From Siphonodentalium dalli (Eukaryota > Mollusca > Scaphopoda > Gadilida > Siphonodentaliidae): 64,000 nucleotides of DNA. Position numbers and translations under genes: made by a program. Positions 34,617 through 46,278 of the stretch are shown in pieces. The notes below the pieces were generated by a model. That model did not search any database. It was not told the origin of the DNA and worked only from the letters and a program-made list of their open reading frames with translations. The first letter of the stretch is position 1, and each line of letters begins with the position of its first letter. Location of the stretch: NCBI GenBank assembly GCA_032622095.1, contig CP136069.1:100098278-100162277 (forward strand), given 5' to 3'.

Positions 34617-37459
34617 TTTTTAGCTCAACTTTACTTTGTAAAGTTTGAGCTATTGCCATGGCTTTGTCGTCCGCCGTCCGTGTGCGCGTGTGTGCGTAAG
34701 GCGTCAACAATAGAGACTACAGGTCGTACCTTTGATCGGATCATAATGAAATTTGTCATAGCTGTTGACATCAACATTTGTACCGGAATGATTAATTTTG
34801 GGGTCATTCGAAAAAAAACATGGCCGCCAGCGGCCATCTTAGATTTCAAAATTCAATCCATTAGCACGGGCTACAGGCCGTACTGTTTATCTGATCGTCA
34901 TGAAATTTGTCATGGATGTTAATATTGATATGTAGATGGGAACGAGTAATTTTGGGGTCATCCGGCCAAAAAACATGGCCGCCAGCAGCCATCTTCGATT
35001 TTACTCTTTGCATGACTAAATCCTTTAGCACGGGCTACAGGTCGTACCTTTAGTCTGATCATCATGAAATTTGTCATGGCTGTTGAAATTGGAATGTAGA
35101 TGGGAACGAGTCATTTTGGGGTCATTCGAACAAAAAACATGGCCGCCAGTGGCCATCTTTGTTTTCTAAATTCAATCCATTAGCACGGGCCACAGGTCGC
35201 ATTGTTCGTCTGATCATCATAAAATTTGACATGGATCTTAACAATGACATGTAGATTGGAACGAGTCATTTTGGGGTCATTCGGCCAAAAAACATGGCCA
35301 CCAGCAGCTGTCTTGGATTTTACTCTTTGTATGACTAAATCCTTTAGAACAGGCTACAGGTCGTACCTTTAGTCTGATCATCATAAAATTTGTCATGGAT
35401 GTTACCAATGACATGTAGATGGGAACGAGTCATTTTTGGGTCATTCGGGCAAAAAACATGGCCGCCAGCAGCCATCTTGGATTTTACTCTTTGTATGACT
35501 AAATCCTTTACCATGGGTTACAGGTCGTACCTTTAGTCTGATCATCATGAAATTTGTCATGGCTGTTGAAATTGGAATGTAGATGGGAACGAGTCATTTT
35601 GGGATCATTCGGACAAAAAACATGGCCGCCAGTGGCCATCTTTGATTTCAAAATTCAATCCATTAGCACGGGCCACAGGTCGTACTGTTTATCTGATCAT
35701 CATGAAATTTGTCATGGATGTTAATATTGACATGTAGATGGGAACGAGTAATTTTGTGGTCATTCGGCCCAAAAACATGACCGCCAGCAGCCATCTTGAA
35801 TTTTACTCTTTGTATGACTAAATCCTTTAGCACGGGCTACAGGTCGTGCCTTTAGTCTGATCATCATAAAATTTGTCATGGATGTTAACAATGACATGTA
35901 GATGGGAACGAGTCATTTTGGGGTCATTCAGCCAAAAAACATGGCCGCCAGCAGCCATCTTGGATTTTACTCTTTGTATGACTAAATCCTTTAGCACGGG
36001 CTACAGGTCGTACGTTTAGTCTGATCATCATGAAAATTTGTCATGGATGTTAACAATAACATGTAGATGGGAACGAGTCATTTTGGGGTCATTCGACCAA
36101 AAAACATGGCCGCCAGCAGCCATCTTGGATTTTACTCTGTGTGTGACTAAATTCTTTACTGCTCATTTTTACACTCCTTTTTATGTTTACCCATACCATA
36201 GTATGGTAAACATAGTGTCGTTGCCCGGATTGACCACTCGTCGTTGGTCCGTCTGTCTGTCTGTCCGTAGACACTTTACGAGTAATGCGATAACTCAAAC
36301 ATTTTTTATCTGATTGGAACCAAATTTGGTATGTGAGTTTCACAGCCCAAAATACAGATCGAGTTCGAATATGGATTTGATCCGATTAATTTTAAAGGAG
36401 TTATGACCCTTTTTCGAAAGAAAAAAATGGGGAAAAAAATCGATTTTTTTACTTTTAACTTTTATAATAATAATAATAAAAAAAATGTCATTGACATTGT
36501 CATTTGTTTTCATTTAGATATTGATGATTATGATAAAAGTTGATAAAAAGATTTCCAATGTGTCCCTTTAATTTTTTTAAATAATTAAAAAGTTTTTAAG
36601 TTAAAAAAAATTGTAAAACTAACACCATTATAACTCTGCCAAGGGTACCCCGAATCACCACACCAAATTTTATTAAATCGGTCCAAAATCTTGTGATATG
36701 TACTGGTAAATCTGTTTGGAGCAACATTAAATCCAATTCACCAATTATCTTTGGACTACTTAGCTATTGATAAGGCTATATTATTTTCTGATGTCTCTTA
36801 TGCCAATGTGCAACTAATCTGATAAAGAAGGCTATGGTATCTAATTTAAAATAAAGATTCAACAATAAACATCACATGATATTAACAGTAGACATCTCTG
36901 CTGCAGAGTTATATCTTCAGATGGTCTGATATCATTATAATTGTTATTGGTTTAATAGAGAGGTCAGTGTTCAACATAAACAATTCCTATGATATTTTGA
37001 CAGCTCTGCTATATAATTGATATTAATGGGTCAGTGGTGAGGTTGCTTATCTGTATACTAGGACACATTATTATTGTAAACTTAAATTGGACTCTCTTAA
37101 CCCAAGTATTCCATGTCCAGGTCACACCTACACATTTAACCCATGGGCTTGCTGGCTGTGGCGGTTTAGCATTACAGATCCTGTACCAGTGCATTCTCTT
37201 ATATAAATGCCAGTGACCCATAAATTCCAATAATTTGTGTTATGTACATTTGTCTATAATAGTACATAACAGTATACTCTATAATTCAACACCAAAACTC
37301 TCATTTATCCGATCATATTAAATTTTTATCGCCAAGGGATGGGTTAACATCTGCCGATCGTGATCGGCCTCTCGTTAATCTCTCTATTCATTGCTCATCA
37401 CAAAAAAATTACCTTCTTTACAAAGTTGAGCTACAGTGTCATTGACACTTTCATTTCTA
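34617..37459 (+). mobile_element. HINE-4 family element with nine-unit core, split by HINE-1
   Basis: The head TTTAGCTCAACTTTACTTTG pairs with 'taaagtttgagct'. After a short CCGT/GTGC tract there are nine core units (anchors 'ggtcg' at 34722-36006). Units come in two sizes, 154-155 and 164 bp. The right end (37375-37459) has AAGTTGAGCTA, the inverse of the head, followed by the hairpin AGTGTC-ATT-GACACT and TTCATTT. HINE-1 (36179-37373) separates the array from this end. Core sequences contain 'aacatggccgccagcagcca' and 'catgtagatgggaacgagt'. Confidence 0.8.
36179..37373 (+). mobile_element. HINE-1 element nested in HINE-4
   Basis: The head ATGTTTACCCATACCATAG (36183) has a short CTGT tract and two core units. 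The tail holds 'ccaagggtaccccgaatcacc'-type text and 'ggactacttagctattgat'. The 3' hairpin GCCGATC-GT-GATCGGC ends in CTCTCGTT at 37374. The HINE-4 text resumes at once, so HINE-1 is younger than this HINE-4 copy. Confidence 0.8.
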
Positions 37460-37849
37460 GAAAGTGTAAATTTGGTGTCACTTTCCCAATGAAGATCGGT
37501 TGCCTACTGAGAAGGCACATGGAAAATATTTGTGTGATGGATTAAATGGTTTTTTATTTTTTATAATTTGTCATAAATATATATATAATTCAGAATATAT
37601 AATTCAATTGAATGACAGTTAAAATTATATATCCAAAGTTTTAGATACTTAGTTTCAAGGTTGTCTAAAAGTAGATATATTTGCTTGTTCGATAACAGTC
37701 AAAATTTTCGATTGTTTCATTGTGAACATCAGATATTTTACTCAATGTGAGTTTTGTCAAATTTCATCAATAAAACATTGTTTTGTTTGCAGTTGTAACT
37801 ATTATGTTTTTAGATTACTCCAGTCACCAAAAATCATTCCATTCATATA
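37460..37849. other. Unassigned intron sequence
   Basis: AT-rich, no coding signal or terminal repeats recognised. Confidence 0.4.
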
Positions 37850-38453
37850 CCAATTGTAGCCCATTGAAATGAATGGAATCACCCCCAGATGGGAGCCTCC
37901 TTACTATTTTGACCAAAATTTGTTGAAAAACATGTCTGCTAGCAGCCATCAAGGATTTCACGTTTGAATGTCCTCGGCACACCCTGCAGCCAACATTTGT
38001 TGGATAAATGTTTTGAAAATTTACAGGCATGTCCAGGATCACTTCTAGATGAGAGTTATTGAATTGGAACAATTTTCGTTGAAAAACATGGCCCCGGCAG
38101 CCATGTTGGATTTTACTCTTTGCATCACTAAATCAGGTTTCCCTATACCCAATATTTTTATCCAATTGTTCCAGAACTTCATATGGCTTCTTCAGGTTGA
38201 ACTGGTAGTACACAACCATTTAAATTTTTGCATTCATTCCTCTTACAGGACATTATTTTCTCTCAATATTTTTATCCAATTGTTCCCGGACTTCGTATGG
38301 CTTCTTCAGGTTGAACTGGTAGTGCTCAACCATTTAAATTTTTGCATTCATTCCTCTTACAGGACATTATTTTCTCTCAATATTTTTGCATTCATTCCTC
38401 TTACAGGACATTATTTTCTCTCAAATTTGAGCTACGTTACTGATACTTTCATT
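37850..38453 (+). mobile_element. Diverged HINE-4-like remnant ending 8 bp before exon D
   Basis: Two degenerate core units ('gaaaaacatg', 'cagccat', 'ggattttactctttgcat') are followed by a 114 bp direct repeat and then 'tttgagctacgttactgatactttcatt'. That last piece is a mutated form of the HINE-4 3' end. The host exon begins at 38462, so the polypyrimidine side of this splice acceptor appears to be transposon-derived. Confidence 0.6.
38151..38424 (+). repeat. 114 bp direct repeat, two full and one internally deleted copy
   Basis: Copies start with 'aatatttttatccaattgtt' at 38151 and 38265 (spacing 114). A third starts at 38379 but jumps straight to 'gcattcattcctcttacag'. Each copy carries this acceptor-like 'ttcctcttacag|gac', giving three decoy acceptors upstream of the true one at 38461. 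Confidence 0.85.
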
Positions 38454-38461
38454 ACCTTTAG

Positions 38462-38703
38462 GGTGATGACACCAACACACTGAAATTGGATTTCACCTTC
38501 GACGCAGAACTGGACAAATACTCAGAAGATCAGAAAGAACCACCCCAAATAATGGGAGAGAATCCATCTGTGGATATGACGAACGTCGCATCATCCCAGA
38601 CACTTGAGATCTCACCTACATCTCCTGCAACGGAAGATTTGAATTATAAAATAGCTTCAGTGAAGAATGTGTGGGAAGACATGCAGACAGGATATGATCA
38701 GCC
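38462..38703 (+). CDS. prrc2: PRRC2-like protein, exon D
   Basis: The acceptor is 'tcattacctttag' and the donor is 'gtaagt'. Phase 0 in matches exon C; two bases (CC) are left over. The peptide reads GDDTNTLKLDFTFDAEL, an acidic Ser/Pro segment, and EDLNYKIASVKNVWEDM. PRRC2 proteins have a 'L.LKM.SARKAWE' type helix near this position; the KIASVKNVWED block is its evident equivalent and is the best conserved-looking part of the exon. The rest is low complexity. The acceptor region is unusual because it overlaps a transposon end. Confidence 0.9.
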
Positions 38704-39552
38704 GTAAGTTTGTGTGAATTTGATATCTTGCAGAAACAGGCTTTCTCATGATTCCCGCGGCTCCTTGAATTTCCTTGAACACCCTTAAATATGAAAATTC
38801 ATTTTCAAGGCCCTTGAATACCCTTGGATTTCACCTGACTCTTTGAAAACCCTTGAATAATAGCCATATATAAATCCTTGAAATGTTGGAAAACCCTTGA
38901 ATATGTGGCATTCCATTGAACTCTAGTTTACTTTCCTTCTTTATCATTCTATTCATTGCTCAGCATTGCTGCTTCCCAAGTTGAGCTACAGTGTCATTGG
39001 CACTTTCATTTTTAAACTGCACAGATGTCAATCAGCATGGGAACCTGCGAACATGCAATTCCGAGTTCAGTCAGTCATTTTGGCAGAGTTATTTTCATTT
39101 TTCGACATAGATTCGTACATCCTGGGACACTTATCACTGCAGCAAATTCAGTCAAGGAATAATATAAAATATCAGTGCTGATTACTTACATGATGTCTAA
39201 ATGACTGCCAACTGTTTGTTCAGGGATAATATATCACTGCAGCAAATTCAGTTAAATTCAGCATGTATTCCATCAGTTTCCAGTCAATTAACTTGGCACA
39301 GATGTCAACCAGCTTGGGAACCTGCGCACCTGCGATTTTGAGTTTAGTGAGTATTTTGGCAGTGTTATTGCCATTTTTCAACATAGAATTGTACTTCCTG
39401 GGATTAATTTTTGTCCGAACCTGTATTCTTAGAATGCATGCATGTTTATTTCAGACATGAGAGTATAGCCGCCATGAGGTTAAGATTGCATGTGTATTCA
39501 TCAATTGGTTGCATAAAAGAAAACAAAAACACACACACATTACAATGTATAA
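38704..39552. other. Start of intron D-E with transposon debris
   Basis: 38750-38930 is rich in 'cccttgaa' repeats like the sub-terminal parts of the hAT-like elements at 39553 and 51874. 38925-39008 repeats the HINE-4 right end ('aagttgagctacagtgtcatt'). 39157-39247 is one copy of a 90 bp repeat whose second copy lies inside the next element. Confidence 0.5.
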
Positions 39553-40536
39553 CAGGGTTCATACGCGGGTCTGGCATCCTGGAAAAGTTATGGAATTCTA
39601 AATTTTGATTTCCATACCCTGGAAAAGTCTGGAAAATGGGACCATTTCTCACCCAGTTATGGAAAAGGTCTTGAAAATTGGTGGGGGACTGGGAGAAGGT
39701 CTTGAAAAGTCATGGAATAATATAAAATATCAGTTGTGATTACTTACATGATGTCTAAATGACTGCCAACTGTTTGTTCAGGGATAATATATCACTGCAG
39801 CAAATGAAAAGTCCTTGAATTTCAACCCCTTCCTTGAAAAGTGCTTAAATTCAGTTTGTTCCTTGAAAAGTACTTGATTTCTCACCACCACCCTTGATAA
39901 GTGCTTGAATTTGGCCCATTTACGATCTTATTAATGAAATTAGTTTCACAAATGCTTCCCGAAGTCAACGCAATCAGAACGCCAACAAAATTCTCAGTGA
40001 GATATCCTCACCTCTATTATTAACTCAAGCGGGAAATTCCAGGAATCACCTATGTGTAGTACGTCATCGCTCTTGCGTCTTGTGCCAACCACCTGCGCGC
40101 TTGTTTTCTCCGCAGTCAGTTCTTTGTTTATTCAGGAGGAAATTGTTTACGAATAGTTAATAGTTTGAAAAGTTATCAATCATGCCTTCCGGTCGATGTG
40201 TTTTTAATCCCTGCTGGGTAAAGACTTATGCATGGCTTTCGTCGGTAACAGAAAATAAAAGTAAAGCTCATTGCAATGTTTGTCGAAGGAATTGGGAGAG
40301 AGTGCATATTCTGCATATATAAACATTAGTTTAAAAATTCTGTTCTTCAAAGACATGCTTCAACATTACACATTAACATTTGTTTTAAAATTGTGTGCAT
40401 CAGAGAGGTATTTCAATGTGAACTTTTGTTAAGTGTATATGAACAAGTTAGAAGTCCTTGAAAATCAAGTATGTGGTCCTTGAAAAGTGCTTAAATAGTC
40501 CTTGAATTTGATTTTGAAAAAGGTGTGGGAACCCTG
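39553..40536 (+). mobile_element. hAT-like element (984 bp) with BED-finger remnant
   Basis: The ends are CAGGGTTCATACGC and, inverted, CAGGGTTCCCACACC. 'cttgaaaa' sub-terminal repeats occur at both sides. A 46-codon frame (40182-40322) encodes the start of a BED-type zinc-finger protein. A clean target duplication is not visible ('tata' on both sides only). Confidence 0.65.
40182..40322 (+). pseudogene. BED zinc-finger start of a hAT transposase, truncated
   Basis: MPSGRCVFNPCW is followed by KTYAWLSSVTENKSKAHC and CNVCRR, then a stop. The pattern 'F...W...Y.WL..V......A.C.VC' is the N-terminal half of a BED finger (two Trp/Tyr, then CxxC). The later His pair is missing. The start sits 24 bases after an in-frame-free A/T stretch and matches in layout the BED frame at 52498. 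Confidence 0.65.
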
Positions 40537-40689
40537 TATAGGCATGTAGTCTGGCGCGTGTGTAGTTATGTAGTTGAAAACCAATGCCCATGCCATTGAA
40601 AAACGCTAAACAATGCAAAGAAATGACCAGTTTGACCCAACTACAAGGCTAAATGCGATACTAGTAAAAACAAAGCAAATGCGTCCCTC

Positions 40690-41080
40690 AAGTCGGTGCC
40701 ATTTGGTTTGATGTCCAGAAATCAAGGATATTTGGCGGCATGCACTCAATGGGATGTAACTCTAAATTAACTAAGCACATACTATGGATGCGTAAACCCA
40801 AGTTCCGTTTCCGTCTTGGTGGTACGCAATAATAGAACGCGAGTCGAGCGGACCTCAAAATTATTAAATACTATCAGTATGTACTCTCTTCAAATTCGCC
40901 GTTACCTGATGTTACTGAATATATTTAGGCGACAAAATTATCCGAGATCACCATTTTATTAACTTTGTATTGCATTGTTCAATGGCAAACAAAATGCGAT
41001 CCATTACTAGTACTGGAAAATCATAATTAATTCCCAATGATTCCATGATTTATCTTTAGAGACACTTGAATCTAACTATC
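40690..41080 (-). mobile_element. Reversed fragment of the 25564/42715 hAT-like family
   Basis: The text 'gttactgaatatatttaggcg' and 'acaaaattatccgaga' (40912-40950) is the inverse of 'ctcggataattttgtcgcc' plus 'tattcagtaacatcgg' in the complete copies. 'ggtggtacgcaataatagaacgcgagtcgag' is also inverted. Ends were not located. Confidence 0.65.
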
Positions 41081-42216
41081 AAAAGTTTGAACTCCTTCAT
41101 GATTGTAAAGAAACACGCTCCGTAGGGAAATGGTGTTCACTTTATATTGAGAATGGTTTCTAGGGTACTTTTCGATGAGGAATTTCAAGGTGCCGGCTGA
41201 TTTTTGAAAAAAGGTGCCCAAGTTAGGGTTTTAGGGGCCTGAACCCCAATTTCGGGTTTCAGCCCTTTTTTCTCAGATTTCACACCAATAAATAATATTT
41301 GTTAGTTCAATTCACTTAAATGTAGTAAGCAGACATTAATGCTCATCATATTCCAGCGAAATTTTTGTAAAAAGAACCAAAATTAGGGTTTTAGCAACCT
41401 GAACTCCAATTTTGGGGTTCAGCCCTTATTCCCCAGATTGTATGCCTAAAAACATATTTGATTCTCCCCAATAAGTTTAATTTACTATGCAATAATATTG
41501 ATATTCTTTGTACCATTTTTAAAGATAGTTTTAAGTTCTAAAATCAGGGTTTCAGGGGCCTGAACCCCAATTTTGGGTTTCAAACTTTTTGGTCAAATTT
41601 GACATCTTAGATAAATAATTTTTCTGACTCTTTCACTTCAATTTAGTAGTTATTATCATTTCTAGTGTTGGTGCTGATAGGATATTTCCCAAATTGTCAC
41701 AAAATTAGGGTTTATGGGTCTGAACCCCCAATATTGAGGGTCTGAACCCCAATTTTGATGTTCTGCCCTAAAAACCCTAAATTGTGGGCCAGTTTTCCAG
41801 AATTGGCACTTTCTTCCAACTTATAATCCAAGCTACAGCTTCAAATACAGTTAGTATATATCCTGTCCCAATTATTTGAACAAATTATATCCATTTAACA
41901 CCCAAAAATGTATAATAAAGATATAGAAAGCTCATTTTCTTTAAGATATTTGATAAATTGGCTTGTGTAAATCTTCAATATGATAGATAAAACGACTAAT
42001 CAAGTAATTTCCAATTCAGGAAACTATGTTCCATTATATCTGGTTATTCCTAATTTTTGTTTAGCATTGTTCCGCTTCCGGTTCCATGTTTTTTGAATTA
42101 TGGTCAACTTTGAAAAGTTCCAGAAGCACAAATTTTGAAAACTGAAAATCAATCTGGAGTTACAAATATGGAAGGTGAGTAAAATATAGCATTGAAACAA
42201 TCAATTGTTATGTTAA

Positions 42217-42678
42217 AGGTACTCAATCCGTAAAGAGGTTCCCCATCTCAACAGATTCCAACAACAACAATCCGATCAGAGGGTCCTATATTACTATTTC
42301 TTTGGCTTTGGGGGTAAAAAATATTTGATTCGAGTCGAGGAACCCATCAAACAAAGCTCAGAGTTATTAGATATTGATTTTTGAAATTTGTTATTAACTC
42401 GAGATGAGTACTAATAACTGCCATAATCTGCTCTGGATGTGTACTCCAAATCTATTCAAACAGACAAGGATGGATAACTCTAAAATCAAGTGGTAATTTT
42501 GACTGAGTTCTGGGCCAGATAGTATTCCCGATAATGAAAAATAATAGATTTCTAAAATCGATATCTAACAAATCTGAGCTTTGATGGGTGACTTCCTCGA
42601 CTCGAATCAAATATTTTTGACCCCCGAAGCCATTGAAATAAATAGTAATTGAGAGGAGTTTTATCGGATTGAGTACCT
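42217..42678 (+). mobile_element. TTAA-flanked foldback element (462 bp), Kolobok-like
   Basis: TTAA occurs on both sides (42213-42216, 42679-42682), and the undisturbed right arm has a single TTAA at the matching place. The ends AGGTACTCAATCCG and CGGATTGAGTACCT are perfect inverses. Long internal arms also pair ('tttgattcgagtcgagga' with 'cctcgactcgaatcaaa'). TTAA with AGG ends fits Kolobok-type elements better than piggyBac (CCC ends). Non-coding. Confidence 0.85.
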
Positions 42679-42714
42679 TTAATATATACATTGGGAGTGT
42701 TTATTTGATGAAAT

Positions 42715-43757
42715 CAGGCCTCAGCTTGCAGGTTGAGAATAGGGAGAAGTGACTTCTCCCTCAGGCAGAAATAGGGAGAAGTGAGGGGAAAATAGGGAGA
42801 AGTGAGAGACTGGAGAATCATTTCATCTGATAATTTATTTAATATGTATAGGTTAAACAAAAGAAAAAAACATGGAAAAAAATTCAATTTTTTCATTTAA
42901 ATGAAATATAGATTGTTTATATCATGCCACAATTAACGGCCTTGAGTCCTTGACATCGACTACCGAGTGTCTCTAAAATCACTGAATCATTGGGAATAAA
43001 ATTACGATTTTCCAGTTATGGATCACGTTTTATTTCGAACAAGGCAATACAACGATTAAAACTTTATTTGCACACTATAAACTGGTGCTCTCGGATAATT
43101 TTGTCGCCAAATATATTCAGTAACATCGGATAATTTAAAGGGAGTACGTATTGCCAGAATTGTTTTGTGGTTGGCGATTATGTTTGCGGCCCGTTCGATC
43201 AGCGTTCTGTTATTGCGTAAAAACACGGAATACCACAAAGACGGAAACGGAACTAAAACAAACAAAACGTTTAAATCGGCAATATAATAATAATTTGAGT
43301 CGGCGATTTTAAAGCAGTCGGTCGGGACGAGCAGAAACCAACACTTTATTAAGTATGGCCAAAACGGAAGGCTTCTTTGTTTGATATATTATAATCCTTG
43401 TCTGGACATTGAAGACCGCATTTACTTACTCAACGCTGTTAAACAAAAGGAGTCGACCTTGTGTCAACATTTTGTCCCCGTTTGACTCGCAGGCGATATA
43501 TTCATAATTGATTTGTAACACTATAGCATGCATGGCTTATCGCTTGCTACAGCCGTAAGGCTAATTTTGGGTTTTATCTTTTGAATCGGGAGATTTTGTT
43601 TCCCAATCGGGAGTATGCACTGGAGAAATGACACAAAATCGGGAGACTCCCGCCGAAATCGGAAGGCGACTTCACTTCTCCCTGGCGCGACACTAAGGCG
43701 ACTTCGATGCGCCGAGGGCGACTATTTCGCCCTACTCGCCTGGTAAGCTGAGGCCTG
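42715..43757 (+). mobile_element. hAT-like element (1,043 bp), second member of the 25564 family
   Basis: The perfect inverted ends are CAGGCCTCAGCTT/AAGCTGAGGCCTG. The perfect 8 bp duplication GATGAAAT lies at 42707-42714 and 43758-43765. The right arm of the palindrome has the empty site. The interior matches 25564-26428, while the end regions differ ('gggagaagtga' repeats here). Confidence 0.92.
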
Positions 43758-44234
43758 GATGAAATGAGTCCAAACAAAATATTGAGATACAATTTGAGAT
43801 TTTTTCATAGTATGGGCATGTACATCTACAAGGTCAATGTTAGAGAAATATTTTTCACAAATAATTTTGTGACATATCATGATTTAAGCAAATGTTCATT
43901 TTTCTAAACCCTACTCTTAACAATTTAAGCGGAGAAAATTTTAATTCAAATGACTATGGCTTACTTAACCCTTCACTGTTGAAAAAAGTATGGAAAGCTA
44001 TTTCGTTAATAATTAAATTAATTTAGTAATATTTAACTCAAGATTAACTCTTTCAAGATGGGAGCTGCGCAGGTGCATCATTAAGAACCATGTGCCAGTG
44101 CTTTATCTTATCTATGTGAATTGCCCATACATTGATTGGCACAGGGTTTTCAGGAAGCTCCAGTCATGAAATGGTTAAGCAAAATTAATAAAATGTTTCA
44201 AACTCTAATATTCTGACTATTCTTCTAATTTCAG

Positions 44235-44645
44235 ATGCTGATAAGTCACCAGTGTTGGAAGATGAGTCACCAAGATAGTGCAGGTGTTCAAAGCACTAAT
44301 GATTACTTAACGGAACCAAAATTAACAGCGACACATGTTGCTCATGGCAGGGTGATGTGCCAGATATGTTTCACTGGTTGTGACAAAAAAACAGTAAGAT
44401 GGCAGGATTTCAGAAGTTTACTGACAATGACAAATTTGAAAGTTTTGCCGAACAATGGAAGAGTGTTATTCATTCATACAATAAAGTTCATGAAATGGTG
44501 AATTGGACAGATCCGAGAGAAAAATGGGCTCATAAACAGTTAAAGTCCTCCTTTTTCGAAGAAGCTCACATAGTCACAACATAAAATACTATCGCCTTCA
44601 CAATCATCTCCGAAAGTTAACCAAATCCAGGACAAACTAAATTAA
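44235..44645 (+). pseudogene. Cys/His-type unknown protein, left palindrome copy (broken)
   Basis: After an acceptor-like 'ctaatttcag' the frame reads DADKSPVLEDES and, after a 2-base deletion relative to the other arm, QDSAGVQSTNDYL, ATHVAHGRVMCQICFTGC. A shift then leads to MAGFQKFTDNDKFESF and REKWAHKQ. See the right-arm copy for the more complete version. It is disrupted by at least two frameshifts, so it is not functional. Confidence 0.6.
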
Positions 44646-44774
44646 AATGATTCTGTTTCATCATCCATGGTTTGACGCAGTGCTAGGAGAGTTATAAAGT
44701 ACACATCATCATGAAAGAATGAGGAGAAGAAGAGTTGCATTACTAGTATATGTAATAAGGACATATACACCAAA

Positions 44775-46278
44775 CAGCCCTCGCATTTGGCTACGGCAAT
44801 CGGCAATGCCGAAGCGATTTGCTGAAGTAAACGGCTCCGACTACGGCAGTACACTGCCGTAGCGGATTGCGGACCCAGCACTGACATGTATGGCGTTCAG
44901 CTAGTTGAATATTCCATCAAAAGTTGAAAGTGAATAGTCTCAAAACAATGAAAAGTCAAACTACAAAAACGAGAGTTAAATTTATCTTACCCATGGTCAA
45001 ATTCGTGCATGACAAAAGAAATAACTCGATTAAAACAGTTATGTAGCTGATGACCACCGACTACCGGGAACTCGAAGGTAAGTGACAAATTCACCATGAA
45101 ATTGAATCCAAGTTATGTTAGCAGCCCTGCGTCAATTCAACAATCCCGGATAATCGACAATGTCGGCTTCTTTGAAGGTGCACCGCGCTTTACAAGAAAG
45201 TTGGTACACTCCGTACAGCTCAGTAAATAGTATTTTAGTCACGGTGTAGCATTGCAGCCAGTCTGGACACACGCGTTAACATTGTAGCAAAAACGCTGTA
45301 CCCACGTGCGATCTGATCACAATGTGTCAAAGACCAATGAGTGATGTGGGTTTACCGTTACGCGTGAGTGACTGTCGCATCCTTGACATATATACACACG
45401 GGCACGTGGTTATACAAATACAACAGAGTTTAATTGATGGAAATAGGTCAGCCAGCTGCTGATCAGTGATGTGACAATCTATTGAAGTCAGTAAACTCCG
45501 TTAAAGTATGTTTGGTTCAAACATATTTATTGTAACTCAATTTACAAGGGATTGTAATAAGGTGCAACTCTTGTACACTGGACATAGAGAAATCATACCT
45601 GAATATCAGTGCAGATGTTTGTAGCTCACGATGACAGATAATTGAATTTAACCAATCGAGTGAGCCGATTCGTTTCAACTTGGGGGAAGGCGGGACTTCA
45701 CACTAATGATTGACGTGCGTCAGTGATATATTCTGACAGCCGGTTCCTGATAAGTGCTTTGATGTTTGACACTTTGTCACGAGTTCTCGCGCATTATGAT
45801 TATTTACCGTTGAGTGTTAAATTGTATAAACATATTTGTTTTATTTGCTATTCCAATCATCTAAGTGCCCGTAACTTTACGACTGATAATCAGGTATGAT
45901 GTATCCATGTCCAGGTTTATTATACTGGTTGGTGACAGAGTTTGCCATTTTGAAGCAACGTCATTCAAGAAACTGCATAATTTAATTTCACAACGGGGCA
46001 TGGCAAGTTCTGTCATTATTCAATAGTCATTCGATCCCACGGCCGTGGTTCTGGTTACTCTTAGTGGGTATCACATAAACGATTTATATATTCCAGGAAA
46101 AAAATAGATAGTACACATCTTGTAAACGTTTTATGATTAGTCATACAAATGTTGACAAAACAGCAATTAAACAACATGTTTTCACAGGATGTAAAAATGC
46201 CGTAGTCACTGCCGAAGCACATCAAATTGGCTACGGCATTCTACTGCCGTAGCAAACAAATCTGAATTGCCAGGGCTG
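44775..46278 (+). mobile_element. CAG/CTG-ended transposon (1,504 bp), hAT-like
   Basis: The left end is CAGCCCTCGCATTTGGC; the right end, inverted, is CAGCCCTGGCAATTCAG. The target duplication is ACCAAA (44769-44774, 46279-46284), 6 bp, verified by the empty site in the right arm. Near each end there are 'ctacggca...tgccgtag' palindromes. It is non-coding. Its 3' part is found again at 5957-6128 upstream of exon B. Confidence 0.78.

Noticed and set aside
34722-36178. Regularly spaced repeats resembling a CRISPR array
   Set aside because: Units are 154-164 bp and similar over their whole length, with no variable spacers, in a eukaryotic intron.
40800-41060. Possible separate gene right of the BED element
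   Set aside because: It is a reversed fragment of the 25564/42715 hAT-like family.
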